From: Candidatus Poribacteria bacterium
GTDB taxonomy: Bacteria > Poribacteria > WGA-4E > WGA-3G
Direction: 5' to 3'
Assembly (NCBI GenBank): GCA_028821605.1
Contig: JAPPFM010000001.1
Coordinates: forward strand, 1-59,476
DNA length: 59,476 bases
Below the pieces are notes generated by a model. That model was not told where the DNA came from, made no database searches, and saw only the letters and a list, made by a program, of their open reading frames with translations. Within the stretch, counting starts at the first letter, position 1; each line of letters opens with the position of its first letter. The position numbers and the translations under genes are program-made. This document shows positions 25,593-34,737 of the stretch, one piece after another.

Positions 25593-26941
25593 TGAAGCAT
25601 GAACAACAAAATTTAGCAGTATCAATCTTCAGTTTCATGTTTATCCTTATATTTTCTGCACTCGCTATCTCAGCAGAACCTCAAATCGAGATCGACTTTG
25701 AGACGCAAGTCTTACCTATCCTCCAAAACCGTTGTTTCAGTTGCCATAGCGCACCAAAGACAGGTCCCAGTGGTGCCATCACGAAATCGAAAGGCGGTGT
25801 TCAACTGGACAACGTGAAGGGCATTGAGGAGAGCCTGTATGGAGAAGTAATTATCGCTGGTGAACCCGAAGATTCTCTGCTCTACCAGCGCATCACCTTA
25901 CCCGAAGCGGATACTGGTATCATGCCTCCACAAGAAGAAGGCGCGCCCTTGACAAAGCAGGAAACTGATCTTATCCGAAAGTGGATTGAGCAGGGGGCAA
26001 CCTATGGAGAATGGAAGGGAAATCAATCGCAACCGAAGCCATTGACAACTGACACCAATTCGCACCAACCTACCGTCATGCCACCGATTACTTCTCTCGC
26101 ATTTTCACCGGATGGAAAATCTGTCGTTGCATGTTCCCAAGCGGGATTACACGTTTACGGTTTTCCTACACTCAGTCTACAGCGGACAATTGAGGTATCA
26201 GCCCATAATATACACGATCTCGCGTTTTCACCTGATGGGGATCAATTGGCAGTTGGCGGTGGAAATCCTGCAACTGATGGGATTATAGAGATTTTTTCGT
26301 GGCCAGAGGGAAAGTCGTTTCGCGTTCTTAAGGAGCATCGGGATTCAGTCACGGCTGTGGCATGGCGGGATGCGTCGTCGCTCGCATCGGCAAGCTTAGA
26401 CCGACGCATTCTCCTTTGGGACTTGTATACTGGCACTGCCATCGAGCAGTTGGAAGGTCATTCAAAAGGAGTGTCATCCCTCTGTTTCCTGAGTGATAAG
26501 GATGTACTCGTGAGCACGGGGATAGATCAGAGTGTCCGCGTTTGGGATTTGATGTCTGGTGAATTGATTCGCAGTATGAACAATCATACGCTGCCGGTTC
26601 ATGACCTTGCACTGCATCCAAGTGATGCTGGACTACCTGTAATTGTTTCAGCGGGCGATGATCGTACCGTTCGATTTTGGCAGCCGACTATTGGTCGGAT
26701 GGTAAAGTTCGCACGACTGGAGGAAGCACCACTTGCCGCGGCATGGTTGAACGACGGCTCAAAGGTTGTTGCTGCATGTACCGATGGTGCTGTTCGTTTC
26801 GTTGATCCGGATTCAGTGGAAGTTACGGGTGAGATTCACGCGCTAAACGGTTGGGCGTACTCGCTGGCGGTTCATCCAACGGATGGTAGTGTTGTTGTTG
26901 GCGGGCAGAACGCGCAGGTCCGACGGATTGTACCTGAGTAA
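25592..26941 (+). CDS. Exported planctomycete-type cytochrome c (PSCyt1) fused to WD40 propeller
   Basis: 449 residues with a signal peptide ending LAISAEP. The PSCyt1 region (about 30-140) contains CFSCHSAP (CxxCH haem attachment, about 48-52) followed by KGGVQLDNVKGIEESLYGEV, SLLYQRITLPEADTGIMPP and TKQETDLIRKWIEQGATY, all hallmarks of the planctomycete cytochrome module. From ~165 a WD40 propeller follows (ITSLAFSPDGKSVV, DSVTAVAWRDASSLASASLD, RVWDLMSGELI). Translationally coupled to the preceding GH29-like gene. Together with the upstream DUF1501, PQQ-propeller and DUF1549/1553 genes it forms a same-strand cluster of exported proteins, plausibly one functional unit for handling a complex substrate outside the cell. 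Confidence 0.88.
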   Translation: MKHEQQNLAVSIFSFMFILIFSALAISAEPQIEIDFETQVLPILQNRCFSCHSAPKTGPSGAITKSKGGVQLDNVKGIEESLYGEVIIAGEPEDSLLYQRITLPEADTGIMPPQEEGAPLTKQETDLIRKWIEQGATYGEWKGNQSQPKPLTTDTNSHQPTVMPPITSLAFSPDGKSVVACSQAGLHVYGFPTLSLQRTIEVSAHNIHDLAFSPDGDQLAVGGGNPATDGIIEIFSWPEGKSFRVLKEHRDSVTAVAWRDASSLASASLDRRILLWDLYTGTAIEQLEGHSKGVSSLCFLSDKDVLVSTGIDQSVRVWDLMSGELIRSMNNHTLPVHDLALHPSDAGLPVIVSAGDDRTVRFWQPTIGRMVKFARLEEAPLAAAWLNDGSKVVAACTDGAVRFVDPDSVEVTGEIHALNGWAYSLAVHPTDGSVVVGGQNAQVRRIVPE

Positions 26942-26956
26942 CTGAAACCGTATTAT

Positions 26957-27922
26957 TTACGCCATTTCAATGAGGGTGCCTAACCCTTTCGCTTCCGCTT
27001 CTGTCAGTACTGCTGCGCCTGCGACTGTGTCTTGCACCGCTACACCTACGGATTTGAAAAACGTGATTTCGCTGTCCGACTCACGCTTGGGTTTGTCGCC
27101 GTTGAGAATTTCGCCGATTTCGGCATCAATTTCAGCGTTGGGAATAATCAGGTCTCCCGCTTCTTCTGTGCAGGCTTCACGCGAGTCAACAACAATTCGA
27201 TCTGATCGCCTTATTGTCGTCGTATCGACTTCCCGTTTTTCCGGCACGAATGTGCCAACAGCTGTGATGTGTGTGCCCGGTTGTAGGTTGTTCCCGTCGA
27301 AAAGAGGCGTTGCCGATGTCGTCGCACATAGTACAATATCGGCATCCTCAACGACTTTTTGTGGTGTGGATACAATATTGACTTTGGGTGGGTCTGTCCA
27401 CTTTGAAATTTCAGTAGCGAGTTGTTGCGCCGAGGCTTCTGTACGACTGATGAGGTTCACGCGTGCGATATTTCTGACTGCCATTACTGCGTGTAACTGT
27501 GCCCTCGCTTGTACACCCGCTCCGAAGAGTCCGACCTTCTTTGCGTCCTTACGGGCAAGTAAATCTGCTGCCACGCCGCCACCGGCTCCTGTTCGGATAG
27601 CAGTGAGACTGGCACCGTCCATAAAGGCTTTCGGGGTTCCTGTCGCTGGGTCGAGGACTAAAACCGTGGCGGTGATACGAGGTAAGTCGAGGTTGGGATT
27701 ATCGTCGTAAACTGAAACGACTTTGATGCCGAATTCGCTGTGCTCAGGCAGATAGGCGGGCATGATGAGCGTGACACCTTTGTCAGTGGAGAGATGTTGG
27801 CGAGGTGGTGCGACTGCTTTGTCTGCTGAGAGTTGGCTATAAGCGCGCCGCATCGCCTCGATCGCTTTGGGCATTGGTAACGCTGCGCGGACATCAGCTG
27901 CAGAGAGGATTCTAATAGGCAT
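26957..27922 (-). CDS. Ornithine cyclodeaminase/mu-crystallin family; candidate delta1-pyrroline-2-carboxylate reductase
   Basis: A 321-residue cytoplasmic protein of usual family length. The N-terminus (LSAADVRAALPMPKAIEAM), the mid segment GIKVVSVYDDNPNLDLPRI and the Rossmann motif GLFGAGVQARAQLHAV (about 132-147), with later ADIVLCATTSATPLFDG, define the family. Members bind NAD(P) and include ornithine cyclodeaminase, alanine dehydrogenase and pyrroline-2-carboxylate reductase. The gene starts 4 nt after the stop of an enolase-superfamily gene resembling cis-3-hydroxy-L-proline dehydratase. Because that dehydratase makes delta1-pyrroline-2-carboxylate, reduction to L-proline is the best-supported role, but this is context inference. 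Confidence 0.85.
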   Translation of the reverse strand: MPIRILSAADVRAALPMPKAIEAMRRAYSQLSADKAVAPPRQHLSTDKGVTLIMPAYLPEHSEFGIKVVSVYDDNPNLDLPRITATVLVLDPATGTPKAFMDGASLTAIRTGAGGGVAADLLARKDAKKVGLFGAGVQARAQLHAVMAVRNIARVNLISRTEASAQQLATEISKWTDPPKVNIVSTPQKVVEDADIVLCATTSATPLFDGNNLQPGTHITAVGTFVPEKREVDTTTIRRSDRIVVDSREACTEEAGDLIIPNAEIDAEIGEILNGDKPKRESDSEITFFKSVGVAVQDTVAGAAVLTEAEAKGLGTLIEMA

Positions 27923-27926
27923 GCAA

Positions 27927-29030
27927 TTACTCCACGCGAACTACCGCTTCACCCAACACATCCATATTTGGAGTGATGCCCAAACCGGGTTGTGTTGAAG
28001 CTGCCATCCTGCCACTCACCCGTTGTGGAGCACCTTCTGCCGTGCTGACGGTGACGTAGCTGTTGAAATCGGTTGCTGTGAATAGGAACTCTGTCGGTGT
28101 ACTGTGGGCGAGATGGGCAATCGCTGCGGTTGTGATGTCGCCACCCCAACTATCTTCGATTGTCATTGCGACTCCGAGTTCAATGCATAAGTCTCTGGCG
28201 AGTTTCGCTTTGGTCAATCCACCGAATTTGCTGATCTTGATGTTGACGACATCCATCGCTTGGTCGGCATGGCCGTGTAACAACGCATGGATGCTGTCAA
28301 TCGTCTCATCGAGAATGAAGGGATGGTTTGTTCGCTGGCGGATGGCAAGGCATTCTTCGTAGGAGAGGCAGGGTTGTTCAATGTAGACATCCACATCGCG
28401 CACACCTCGGACGACGCGGACGGCTTGGTGCATCAACCAACCGGTGTTCGCATCTGCAATGAGCACATCTCCTGGTTCCATCAATTCGGCGACGGCGTGG
28501 ATACGTTCAATATCGGTATTTGGGTCACTACCAACTTTCAACTGGAATTTGCGATAGCCTTCCGCACGATAGGTGGCAACCTTCGCTGCCATCTCGTCGG
28601 GAGATTGTTGGGAGATCGCACGATAAAGCATGAAATCCTGTCCATACCTTCCACCGAGAAGTGTGCAGACAGATTGGTTTGAAACCTTGCCGAGGATATC
28701 CCAACACGCGATGTCAATTGCGGATTTCACATAGGGATGTCCCTTGAGCGCGGTGTCCATGCGTTGATTGAGCGGAAGCAGTTGGGTCGGGTCTTCGCCG
28801 ATGAGGTGCGGTGCGAGTTCAGTAATACCGGTACGGGTTCCTGTTGCATAAGCGGGGAGATAGAACGGTCCCAACGGACACACCTCACCGTAACCTGTAA
28901 TGCCTTCGTCCGTTTCAATTGATACAATGGTACTGTCGAAGACGGATACAGATTTGCCACCCGACCAGTTGTAGCTGCCTTCATGGAGTGGAAGGTCAAC
29001 TTGATAAGCGTTAATACAGCGAATCTTCAT
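27927..29030 (-). CDS. Mandelate racemase/muconate-lactonizing (enolase superfamily) enzyme; candidate cis-3-hydroxy-L-proline dehydratase
   Basis: 367 residues. The N-terminal capping domain (to ~125) has [15 protein letters not shown] and [16 protein letters not shown]. The barrel carries the KxxLK-type lysine region (FQLKVG, ~164), metal ligands in IADAN (Asp), IEQPC (Glu) and LDETI (Asp), and the second lysine in [10 protein letters not shown] (~266-275). The YNWS and GPFYLPAYA segments and the adjacent mu-crystallin-family gene fit cis-3-hydroxyproline dehydratase rather than a muconate cycloisomerase or dipeptide epimerase, though those remain possible. The reaction would remove water from cis-3-hydroxy-L-proline to give pyrroline-2-carboxylate. 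First gene of a two-gene operon. Confidence 0.85.
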   Translation of the reverse strand: MKIRCINAYQVDLPLHEGSYNWSGGKSVSVFDSTIVSIETDEGITGYGEVCPLGPFYLPAYATGTRTGITELAPHLIGEDPTQLLPLNQRMDTALKGHPYVKSAIDIACWDILGKVSNQSVCTLLGGRYGQDFMLYRAISQQSPDEMAAKVATYRAEGYRKFQLKVGSDPNTDIERIHAVAELMEPGDVLIADANTGWLMHQAVRVVRGVRDVDVYIEQPCLSYEECLAIRQRTNHPFILDETIDSIHALLHGHADQAMDVVNIKISKFGGLTKAKLARDLCIELGVAMTIEDSWGGDITTAAIAHLAHSTPTEFLFTATDFNSYVTVSTAEGAPQRVSGRMAASTQPGLGITPNMDVLGEAVVRVE

Positions 29031-29180
29031 TTTTTAACAATTACCCTTTTTTCCCCGCTGCCGTGAATTTAGGGGGTTAGGTCCATAGAAACTTATGGAA
29101 GGGCTCTGTAACCCCGATATCTACACCGTGCTGGTTTCCGCTGAAAAGACTCTATTCAGTATTGAGAGGATAGTTGTATG

Positions 29181-30128
29181 CTACACCTCTAACTGTTGTT
29201 GGAATTGGCGAAAGTTGGTTACTAAGGAAGCGTTTAGATTCAACTGCTTCAAACGCTTAAGATCGTCAATCGCTTCAAGCTTAGGTTTCAGAGCGTTAGC
29301 ATCATCGTTTGGGAAACGGGCGTTGAGAATGGCGATAGTGCTTTCGATATTAGTTTGGCGCGCCCCTTGTTCACGCCCTTGCTCAATACCTTGTTCACGC
29401 CCTTGCTCAATACCTTGTTCACGCCCTTGCTCAATACCTTGTGCGATACCGCGTTGCATCACGCGTTCGTAGAAAGGAGATTCTTGCATGATTTCCTCCA
29501 ATATTCGGTCCTGAAAAAGTTCAGGCGGATGTGCTAAACTCCCGAAAATCGAGAGCGCAAATAACAGTGTTGCTCGCGTCTGTCTGTCCACATCAGCTGC
29601 GTGCGTTGTCTCTATACATTTCTCAACCCAGGTTTCAGGTGCCATACCTGCGGGGGGTTTCATCAAAGGTGTGAAGGGCAGCAACCCAACAGAGGCGGCA
29701 TCCAAAAATGTTGCGCCCTCTAACGCATACAATCTTATCACATTATACTTGAACCACAGACCCCCTCGGTGATCGTTTCCGTATCCATAGAACCCTGGGT
29801 CTCTCTGCCCGGCAGTGGGGCGGAAATAGAGAACAGTTGAATAGACATTCATCTCATGCTGGAGTGCAAGGAAACTGGCATACGCGAGCATCCGAAGTGG
29901 CATAGGTTTATGGGTGCTATCATCAGTTTGTGCCTCTATATGAAGAATCGCCTCTTCGTCAGGGAGGCGTACCTTAAAAGTCATATCGCTGTGATGTATC
30001 TTAACAGTTGGCTGCTCTGTGCTAAGGCTGTCTCCGACTTCCACATGCGGTGTATTGAGTGCTAACACTGCGAAGGGATAAGGGAACCGGTCCATGAGAT
30101 GCTTGACGATTTCATCGAAGTATGGCAT
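29181..30128 (-). CDS. Rpn/YhgA-like PD-(D/E)XK nuclease family protein
   Basis: About 315 residues from ATG 30128 (MPYFDEIVKHLMDRFP); an in-frame ATG at 30164 would add 12 residues with no conserved content. The DEEAILHIEAQTDD segment carries the acidic/ExQ catalytic site of the Rpn (recombination-promoting nuclease, PDDEXK) family, and HKPMPLRMLAYASFL follows as usual. The C-terminal region has tandem GIEQGREQ octapeptides, a low-complexity coiled segment typical of these proteins, encoded by three 24-bp DNA repeats (about 29377-29450). In such families the repeat number often varies. Predicted role: DNA nuclease linked to recombination or mobile DNA; stand-alone here. Confidence 0.8.
   Translation of the reverse strand: MPYFDEIVKHLMDRFPYPFAVLALNTPHVEVGDSLSTEQPTVKIHHSDMTFKVRLPDEEAILHIEAQTDDSTHKPMPLRMLAYASFLALQHEMNVYSTVLYFRPTAGQRDPGFYGYGNDHRGGLWFKYNVIRLYALEGATFLDAASVGLLPFTPLMKPPAGMAPETWVEKCIETTHAADVDRQTRATLLFALSIFGSLAHPPELFQDRILEEIMQESPFYERVMQRGIAQGIEQGREQGIEQGREQGIEQGREQGARQTNIESTIAILNARFPNDDANALKPKLEAIDDLKRLKQLNLNASLVTNFRQFQQQLEV
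29377..29450 (-). repeat. Tandem 24-bp repeats encoding GIEQGREQ
   Basis: Three consecutive copies of a 24-bp unit (TTGTTCACGCCCTTGCTC then AATACC on the plus strand) within the Rpn-like gene. In-frame copy-number change would be tolerated, so this is a possible slippage hotspot. Confidence 0.85.
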
Positions 30129-30530
30129 ATCAATATTATATCTTGGTTCGGAGTGGAATGTCAACTATTTTCCGTGCGCGCCAGGACTATTTAGTCTTGG
30201 GTTTTCTCCGGACTTTAGGTAATCCAAGGTTAGGAACCGAAAATCCATCTATAGAGCGGAGAACCCGCTGGGGTGGCATTGTAGTGCGCCATGGGAGTTT
30301 ATGACCTGCGTATGCGCAAATTCACAGTTTCGTGGCATCCTCGCCCAGATGCGATGCCCATCATGTTACAAAATTGAGAACTGAACAGCCCTGTCTTCTG
30401 GATAGTTTTTATGGACAATTGGTGTGAGTTGGTATAAATTATCTATTGAAAACGCTGAGAACTGTTTGAACAGCACTTCAGGATAATCAGTTGAAAAGGT
30501 GAAGAAAAATTGATCTCGTAGGATAACAGG
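30129..30530. other. Intergenic region, nothing clear
   Basis: About 400 bp between the divergent Rpn-like and deacetylase genes. It contains GGTTAGGAACCG (about 30229-30240), a degenerate piece of the GGTTCGGTTAGGAAAC repeat family, and an AT-rich stretch with TATAAA near 30434 that could belong to a deacetylase promoter. No gene or RNA was recognised. Confidence 0.4.
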
Positions 30531-31238
30531 ATGCAATCAGTGATTACCCTTGTAATAGGATTCGTAACGTCAGTACTTTTATGGTTTTTCTTTAGACCGC
30601 CTTTCGGAAAGAATGTCGCTCGACTGAACACAGATCAGAAGGTTGTCGCGCTCACTTTTGATGACGGTCCACAACCCCCTTACACCGATCGGTTGCTTGA
30701 TGTTCTCGCCAAGTATAACGTCAAAGCCACCTTCTTCGTGATCGGAAATCGGATTGAAAAGTATCCTGAAACATCGCACCGCATTATTGCTGAGGGACAT
30801 CAGATCGGCAATCACTCCTATACTCACCCTGTACTGGGCTGTTTGCCGCCGATCTACGTCGAACGGCAAATTGAACGAACAGATAAGCTGCTTCGGCAAC
30901 TGGGCATTACTGAAGAGATTGTGTTTCGAGCCCCGATGTTAACGAGGTTTTTGCCGGTGGCATGGGTGCTCGCGAAAGGTGACCGAACGCACATCAGCTG
31001 CAATGTGTGGGGTTGGGATTGGATAACCCAAAACGCTGACAGGATCGCTAAAACGGTGTTGCGGAAGGTACTTTCATCTACAGGGGCGGGTTCAATTATT
31101 GTTCTACACGATGGAAAAGCGGGAAATGCGGACGCGAACCGTTCAGGGACGGTCGAGGCGGCAGACCGCATCATCACAGCACTGAAACAGGAGGGATACC
31201 GGTTTGTGCGGTTGTCGGATGTCGGTAATCAGAGTTAA
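30531..31238 (+). CDS. Membrane-anchored polysaccharide deacetylase (NodB homology)
   Basis: 235 residues. An N-terminal membrane anchor (about 3-20) precedes a NodB domain: ALTFDDGP (motif 1, catalytic Asp plus metal Asp), HSYTHP (motif 2 metal histidines), FRAP (motif 3), WGWDWI (motif 4) and IIVLHDG (motif 5). All catalytic motifs are present, so it should be an active metal-dependent N- or O-deacetylase of peptidoglycan, chitin-like or other GlcNAc polymers. AGGATAACAGG precedes the ATG. Monocistronic; a hairpin element and simple repeats lie downstream. Confidence 0.9.
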   Translation: MQSVITLVIGFVTSVLLWFFFRPPFGKNVARLNTDQKVVALTFDDGPQPPYTDRLLDVLAKYNVKATFFVIGNRIEKYPETSHRIIAEGHQIGNHSYTHPVLGCLPPIYVERQIERTDKLLRQLGITEEIVFRAPMLTRFLPVAWVLAKGDRTHISCNVWGWDWITQNADRIAKTVLRKVLSSTGAGSIIVLHDGKAGNADANRSGTVEAADRIITALKQEGYRFVRLSDVGNQS

Positions 31239-31257
31239 CAGTTGTCAGTTCTCGGTT

Positions 31258-31310
31258 TTAACCATCAACCCGTGCTTTAACATTTATAAGGGAGGCGAGT
31301 TGATAGTTAA
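31258..31310. repeat. Hairpin element (copy 2)
   Basis: TTAACCATCAAC on the left and GTTGATAGTTAA on the right (one mismatch) enclose the same loop sequence, GTGCTTTAACATTTATAA, seen in the copy at 12155-12207. It is preceded by CAGTTGTCAGTT and followed by TTAACTGATGGC- and TTAACTGACGAC-type units, the same company kept by copy 1. Confidence 0.78.
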
Positions 31311-31384
31311 AGTTAAAGAGGAATTTTGCCCAATTAAACCATCTCTTAACTGATGGCTGTTCCCTGTTAACTGACGACTATTCT

Positions 31385-33022
31385 TCAATCTGCGGCTTCC
31401 ATAGAGATTTTTGCGTGAAAAGCGTTTATATCGCCTATTTCACTCCATTGGTCTCCAGTCACACATAGTTTAAAGCGTTGACCACGATCGAACTGATACG
31501 TAATTTGTCCAGATTCACCGGGGAATATCCCCCAGATTCTGGTAAGTGCGCCAAGTGCCTTCTTATATTCATCGCTTTCTTGGCTGTTCCATTCTGTGGG
31601 ATCAATGCCATCAGGCACTTTTTCCGTCGGGAGTTTTTTGTCTCCATCAAGGAGATGGAAAATCCCTATTCCGTTATCTCTCCCGACTTGGATGTTGGCA
31701 GTGAGTGTCCCCCCACCTTCAAACGCCGTGGCATCAATGTAGACAACAGTGTAATCCTGGTGTGCGAGCATCGGGGTATAAAAAGTATCTACGACCTCCT
31801 TTGAGGGTTGCTCCGGCGTAAGGATGAGATCACCCAACCCGGGACGTTTTCCTTCCAAGGACTCCCTGAGAAATAGTAGGTAAGGTTCGGCATGGTCATC
31901 AGACTCCGTTAGTTTGTCAAGGAACATATAAGCCGCGTGGTCAGGTTCCGTCATGTTGTCGAGAAATATATTGTAGTCTATGCCCCCCATCGCTTCAAAC
32001 TCCGGTGAGATAACCAAACAATCCACTGGTGAACCCTTTTTCCAAGTTTTGATAATTGCTTGTGCTAAGGGATGGCTTGTGTCGAAGGTCTTACCTTCGC
32101 GTTCGCGTCGCCTTGCAATCGGTTCTCGTAAACTTGGCGTTCGTCCTAACTCCGCGTTGGGGACCCACGTGTTGATAAAGTTTTCGTTCAAAAATTCTAT
32201 GATTCGATCTTCAGAGAGCTCAACTGCCCTCAGGATTTTACCACTCCCTCAGCACCCCTCGTCAAAGAGCGGTCCATCCACTGAGATGACATGGATTGGT
32301 TTCCCTTGTGCGGGTGCCATCTCTAACGCTTCTTCCAGCGATACCCAGTTGATTTTCTGAAACTTATAGAAACACGAGGACAGTGCGCGTTGGGCTTCTT
32401 CTTCCGTGATTGACGCGGTGAATTCGACATCAGTAGGTTGTGTGCCAGCAGCAAGTTCTATTCGCGGGCAAAAGCCTATTTCCGCTGCGCCACCCGGGTG
32501 CGCCGGTGCTTTCCAACCCGCGTCAAAGTTCAGTATTGTTTCAGGCACGTACACCTTAAAGGACACAACTTTCCCTCGGATTCGGTCAATAACCAAGTGT
32601 CCAGTAAATTGTGAAGGCGTAAACCACCCATTTTCCATGACGAATTCCGCGTGGATACGGAACAGAATCTCGGCAAATTCGTTATTGTAAGCACGCAAAC
32701 ATGCCCACAAACCAAAAGAATCTCCATTATTGATGTGCAAATCCAAGCTCGGATTCGGGTGAAGTTGCCTTAGCAACGTTAGCGCGCCTTCTGCTTGAAT
32801 CTGCCAGCATCCACCGACCGAAACCGCTTCTGATAGGAGAAACGCTTGAAAAACGGATGTGGGATGCTGCTTTTCTGGTTCAGCGACCCGAAAGTTCGCC
32901 AATTCGTCCCACTCTATGTGGAAGTTGTATTGCGTGTATTCGATCGGCGCGATGAAGCCTTTGACAGAGACTTCTGTGTCCCCATCAAGATTGAGCGTGA
33001 TTTTGTCTGATAAAATCCTCAT
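31385..33022 (-). CDS. Predicted selenoprotein 4: Cys-Sec thioredoxin-like protein (TGA at 32249-32251 read as Sec258)
   Basis: Reading TGA at 32249-32251 as selenocysteine gives a 545-residue protein. The first half alone would be 257 residues ending ...DGPLFDEGC. Immediately after the TGA the same frame continues GSGKILRAVELSEDRIIEFL and NENFINTWVPN. The junction WVSLEEALEMAPAQGKPIH...C-Sec-GSGK resembles thioredoxin-like domains of the Thioredoxin_7/DUF255 kind, with a CU dyad at the redox site. A 6-bp hairpin (GAGGGC-AGTTGA-GCTCTC) lies 17 nt after the TGA. The start ATG is 1 nt after the stop of the previous gene (TGAAATG) with GGAG upstream. No signal peptide, so cytoplasmic. The C-terminal ~100 residues are beta-rich (TANIQVG...). 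Likely a redox enzyme; substrate unknown. Confidence 0.8.
32214..32231 (-). promoter_or_regulatory. Candidate bacterial SECIS hairpin of selenoprotein 4
   Basis: On the mRNA: GAGGGC-AGUUGA-GCUCUC, 6 bp including one G-U, 17 nt after the UGA at 32249-32251. It keeps the stem although the encoded residues here (RAVEL) differ from the RAGVL of the other three. Confidence 0.62.
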
Positions 33023-33023
33023 T

Positions 33024-34586
33024 TCAATTCTCCACTACAGAAATTTTTGCGCGAAAAGCGTTAATACACGGTTCATCTCTCGCCCAATGTCCGGTAACAC
33101 CCAACTTAAAAAATTGACCTTGGTCGAAAGCGTGCGTGATTTGACGGGTGTCACCGGGTTCACCCCACTCCCAAGTAATCTTGTCTTTAGGCGATTCTTC
33201 TTCTGTGGAGAGTTCTTTATCACCATCAAACAGATAGAACGCAGCTTCTCCCTCTTCCCTACCGATTTCAATGTCAATAGTGAGGATGCCGCCGTTTTCA
33301 AACGCGGTGGCATCAATCACGACTACGGTATAATCCTGATAGCCTACCGTTGGTGTCCGGAAAAGATCCAACACCGACTGCGAAGTCTGCTCAGGGGTGA
33401 GAACAATATTACCTAACCCGGGCTGTTTTCCTGCTAAGGCTTCTTTGAGAAAAGCAAGATAATATTCAGATTCGCTATGCTCGCTATCTCCGCGGAGGTC
33501 GTGTATCAGTTGTCTACCCATCAGTTCAAACGTTGATGATATAACGAAACAATCCACGGGTGAGTCTTTTTTTGCTCCGGTTTTCCATCCCTTTATAATT
33601 GCTTGTGCCAAGGGGTGCGTTGTATCAAACGTTTGACCTTCGCGTTCGCGCCTTTTGGCAATCGGTTCCCGCAAACTATGGATGCGTCCTAATTCAGAAT
33701 TGGGGACCCATGTGTTAATGAAATTGTCGTTCAAGAATTCAATAATTTGATTATTAGAGAGCACACCTGCCCTCAGGCGTTTGCCACTCCCTCAGCAGGA
33801 TTCGTCCAAGAGCGGTCCATCTATTGAAATCGCATGGATCGGTTTCTGTTGTGCGGGTGCCATCTCCAACGCTTCTTCCAACGGGACCCAATCAATTTGC
33901 TGCGATTTGTAGAAGCAGAGACTCAATTTGTGCTCCACTTCTTCTTGTGTCATGGATTCAATGAATTCAGTGTTTCGCCCAACGTTTTCTATGCCAGCAC
34001 GGAGTTCCATTTGTGGGCAGAAGCCGCTGTCCGTAATATGACCCTCCTCGTCTGGATCAATCTTCCATTTAGTACCAAAGTTTATGGTACTTTTAGGAAC
34101 GTACATCTGAAAGAAGGCAACTGACCTTTTAATCCTATCAATAACAAGGTGCCCCGTGAACTGGGAAGGCGTGAACCAACCGTCCTTTAGATCAAATTGC
34201 GCATGGATACGGAACACAACGTCAGCGAATTCAGTGTCATAGGCGCGGAGGCATGCCCACAGACCTTGAGATTCGGTTTTATAGGGCTGCAGCTCCGCAC
34301 GCATACCCAGAGATGGACTTGGATGAAGCTGCTTCAGCAATTCCAGGGCACCGGCGTGCTCAATCTCCCAAGGCACACCCACAGAGACAGCTTCCTTCGG
34401 AAGAAAGTCTCGGAAAATTGAAACGAGATACTGTTTTTCTGGTTCAGCGACTCGCAGATTCGCCAATGTGTCCCACTCTACATGAAAGTTATATGAGGAG
34501 TACTCAATCGGGGCAATGAAACCTTTGACAGACACTTGTGCGTCGCCGTTAAGATTAAGTGCGATTTTGTTGTTGAAAGTTTGCAT
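33024..34586 (-). CDS. Predicted selenoprotein 3: Cys-Sec thioredoxin-like protein (TGA at 33792-33794 read as Sec265)
   Basis: From ATG 34586 (aligned with the paralogues' starts MKPLNNKITL/MQTFNNKIAL; AAGGAAG lies upstream) to 33024: 520 residues if TGA 33792-33794 is Sec. An upstream ATG at 34613 is less likely. The N-terminal domain (~240 residues) shares GFIAPIEY...NFH.EW..LANLRVAEPEKQ and WFTPSQFTGHLVIDR with the three paralogues. The redox junction is EEALEMAPAQQKPIHAISID, GPLLDESC, Sec, then GSGKRLRAGVLSNNQIIEFL and NDNFINTWVP. The second half has FDTTHPLAQAI, SPVDCFVIS and a beta-rich C-terminal domain. A hairpin GAGGGC-AGGTGT-GCTCTC lies 17 nt after the TGA. It is separated from selenoprotein 2 by ~150 bp carrying an AAGCATT hairpin, so it may start a second transcript. 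Confidence 0.8.
33757..33774 (-). promoter_or_regulatory. Candidate bacterial SECIS hairpin of selenoprotein 3
   Basis: On the mRNA: GAGGGC-AGGUGU-GCUCUC, 6 bp with a 6-nt apical loop whose AGGU start recalls the loop of the E. coli formate dehydrogenase SECIS. It begins 17 nt after the UGA at 33792-33794. Confidence 0.68.
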
Positions 34587-34697
34587 TTTCGTTACGAACT
34601 TCCTTTTCAGCATAAGATACCATTGCTATTGGAAAGAGGCAATGATTCACTGATACGCAGCATTGGATGCACTTTTGCCAGTGATATAGTATCCATA

Positions 34698-34714
34698 AAG
34701 CATTACAAATGCTT
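34698..34714 (-). terminator. Small hairpin between selenoproteins 2 and 3
   Basis: AAGCATT-tgt-AATGCTT on the minus strand, perfect 7-bp arms, about 24 nt after the stop of selenoprotein 2. A weak terminator or attenuator is possible; only TTA follows, so no real U-tract. Confidence 0.35.
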
Positions 34715-34737
34715 CATAGGTTTGGGATTTCCCTGCG

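Noticed and set aside
26970-27710. A 246-aa plus-strand open frame opposite the mu-crystallin-family gene
   Set aside because: Low-complexity Ser/Val/Ala-rich translation without domain character; the minus strand encodes a clear Rossmann-fold enzyme.
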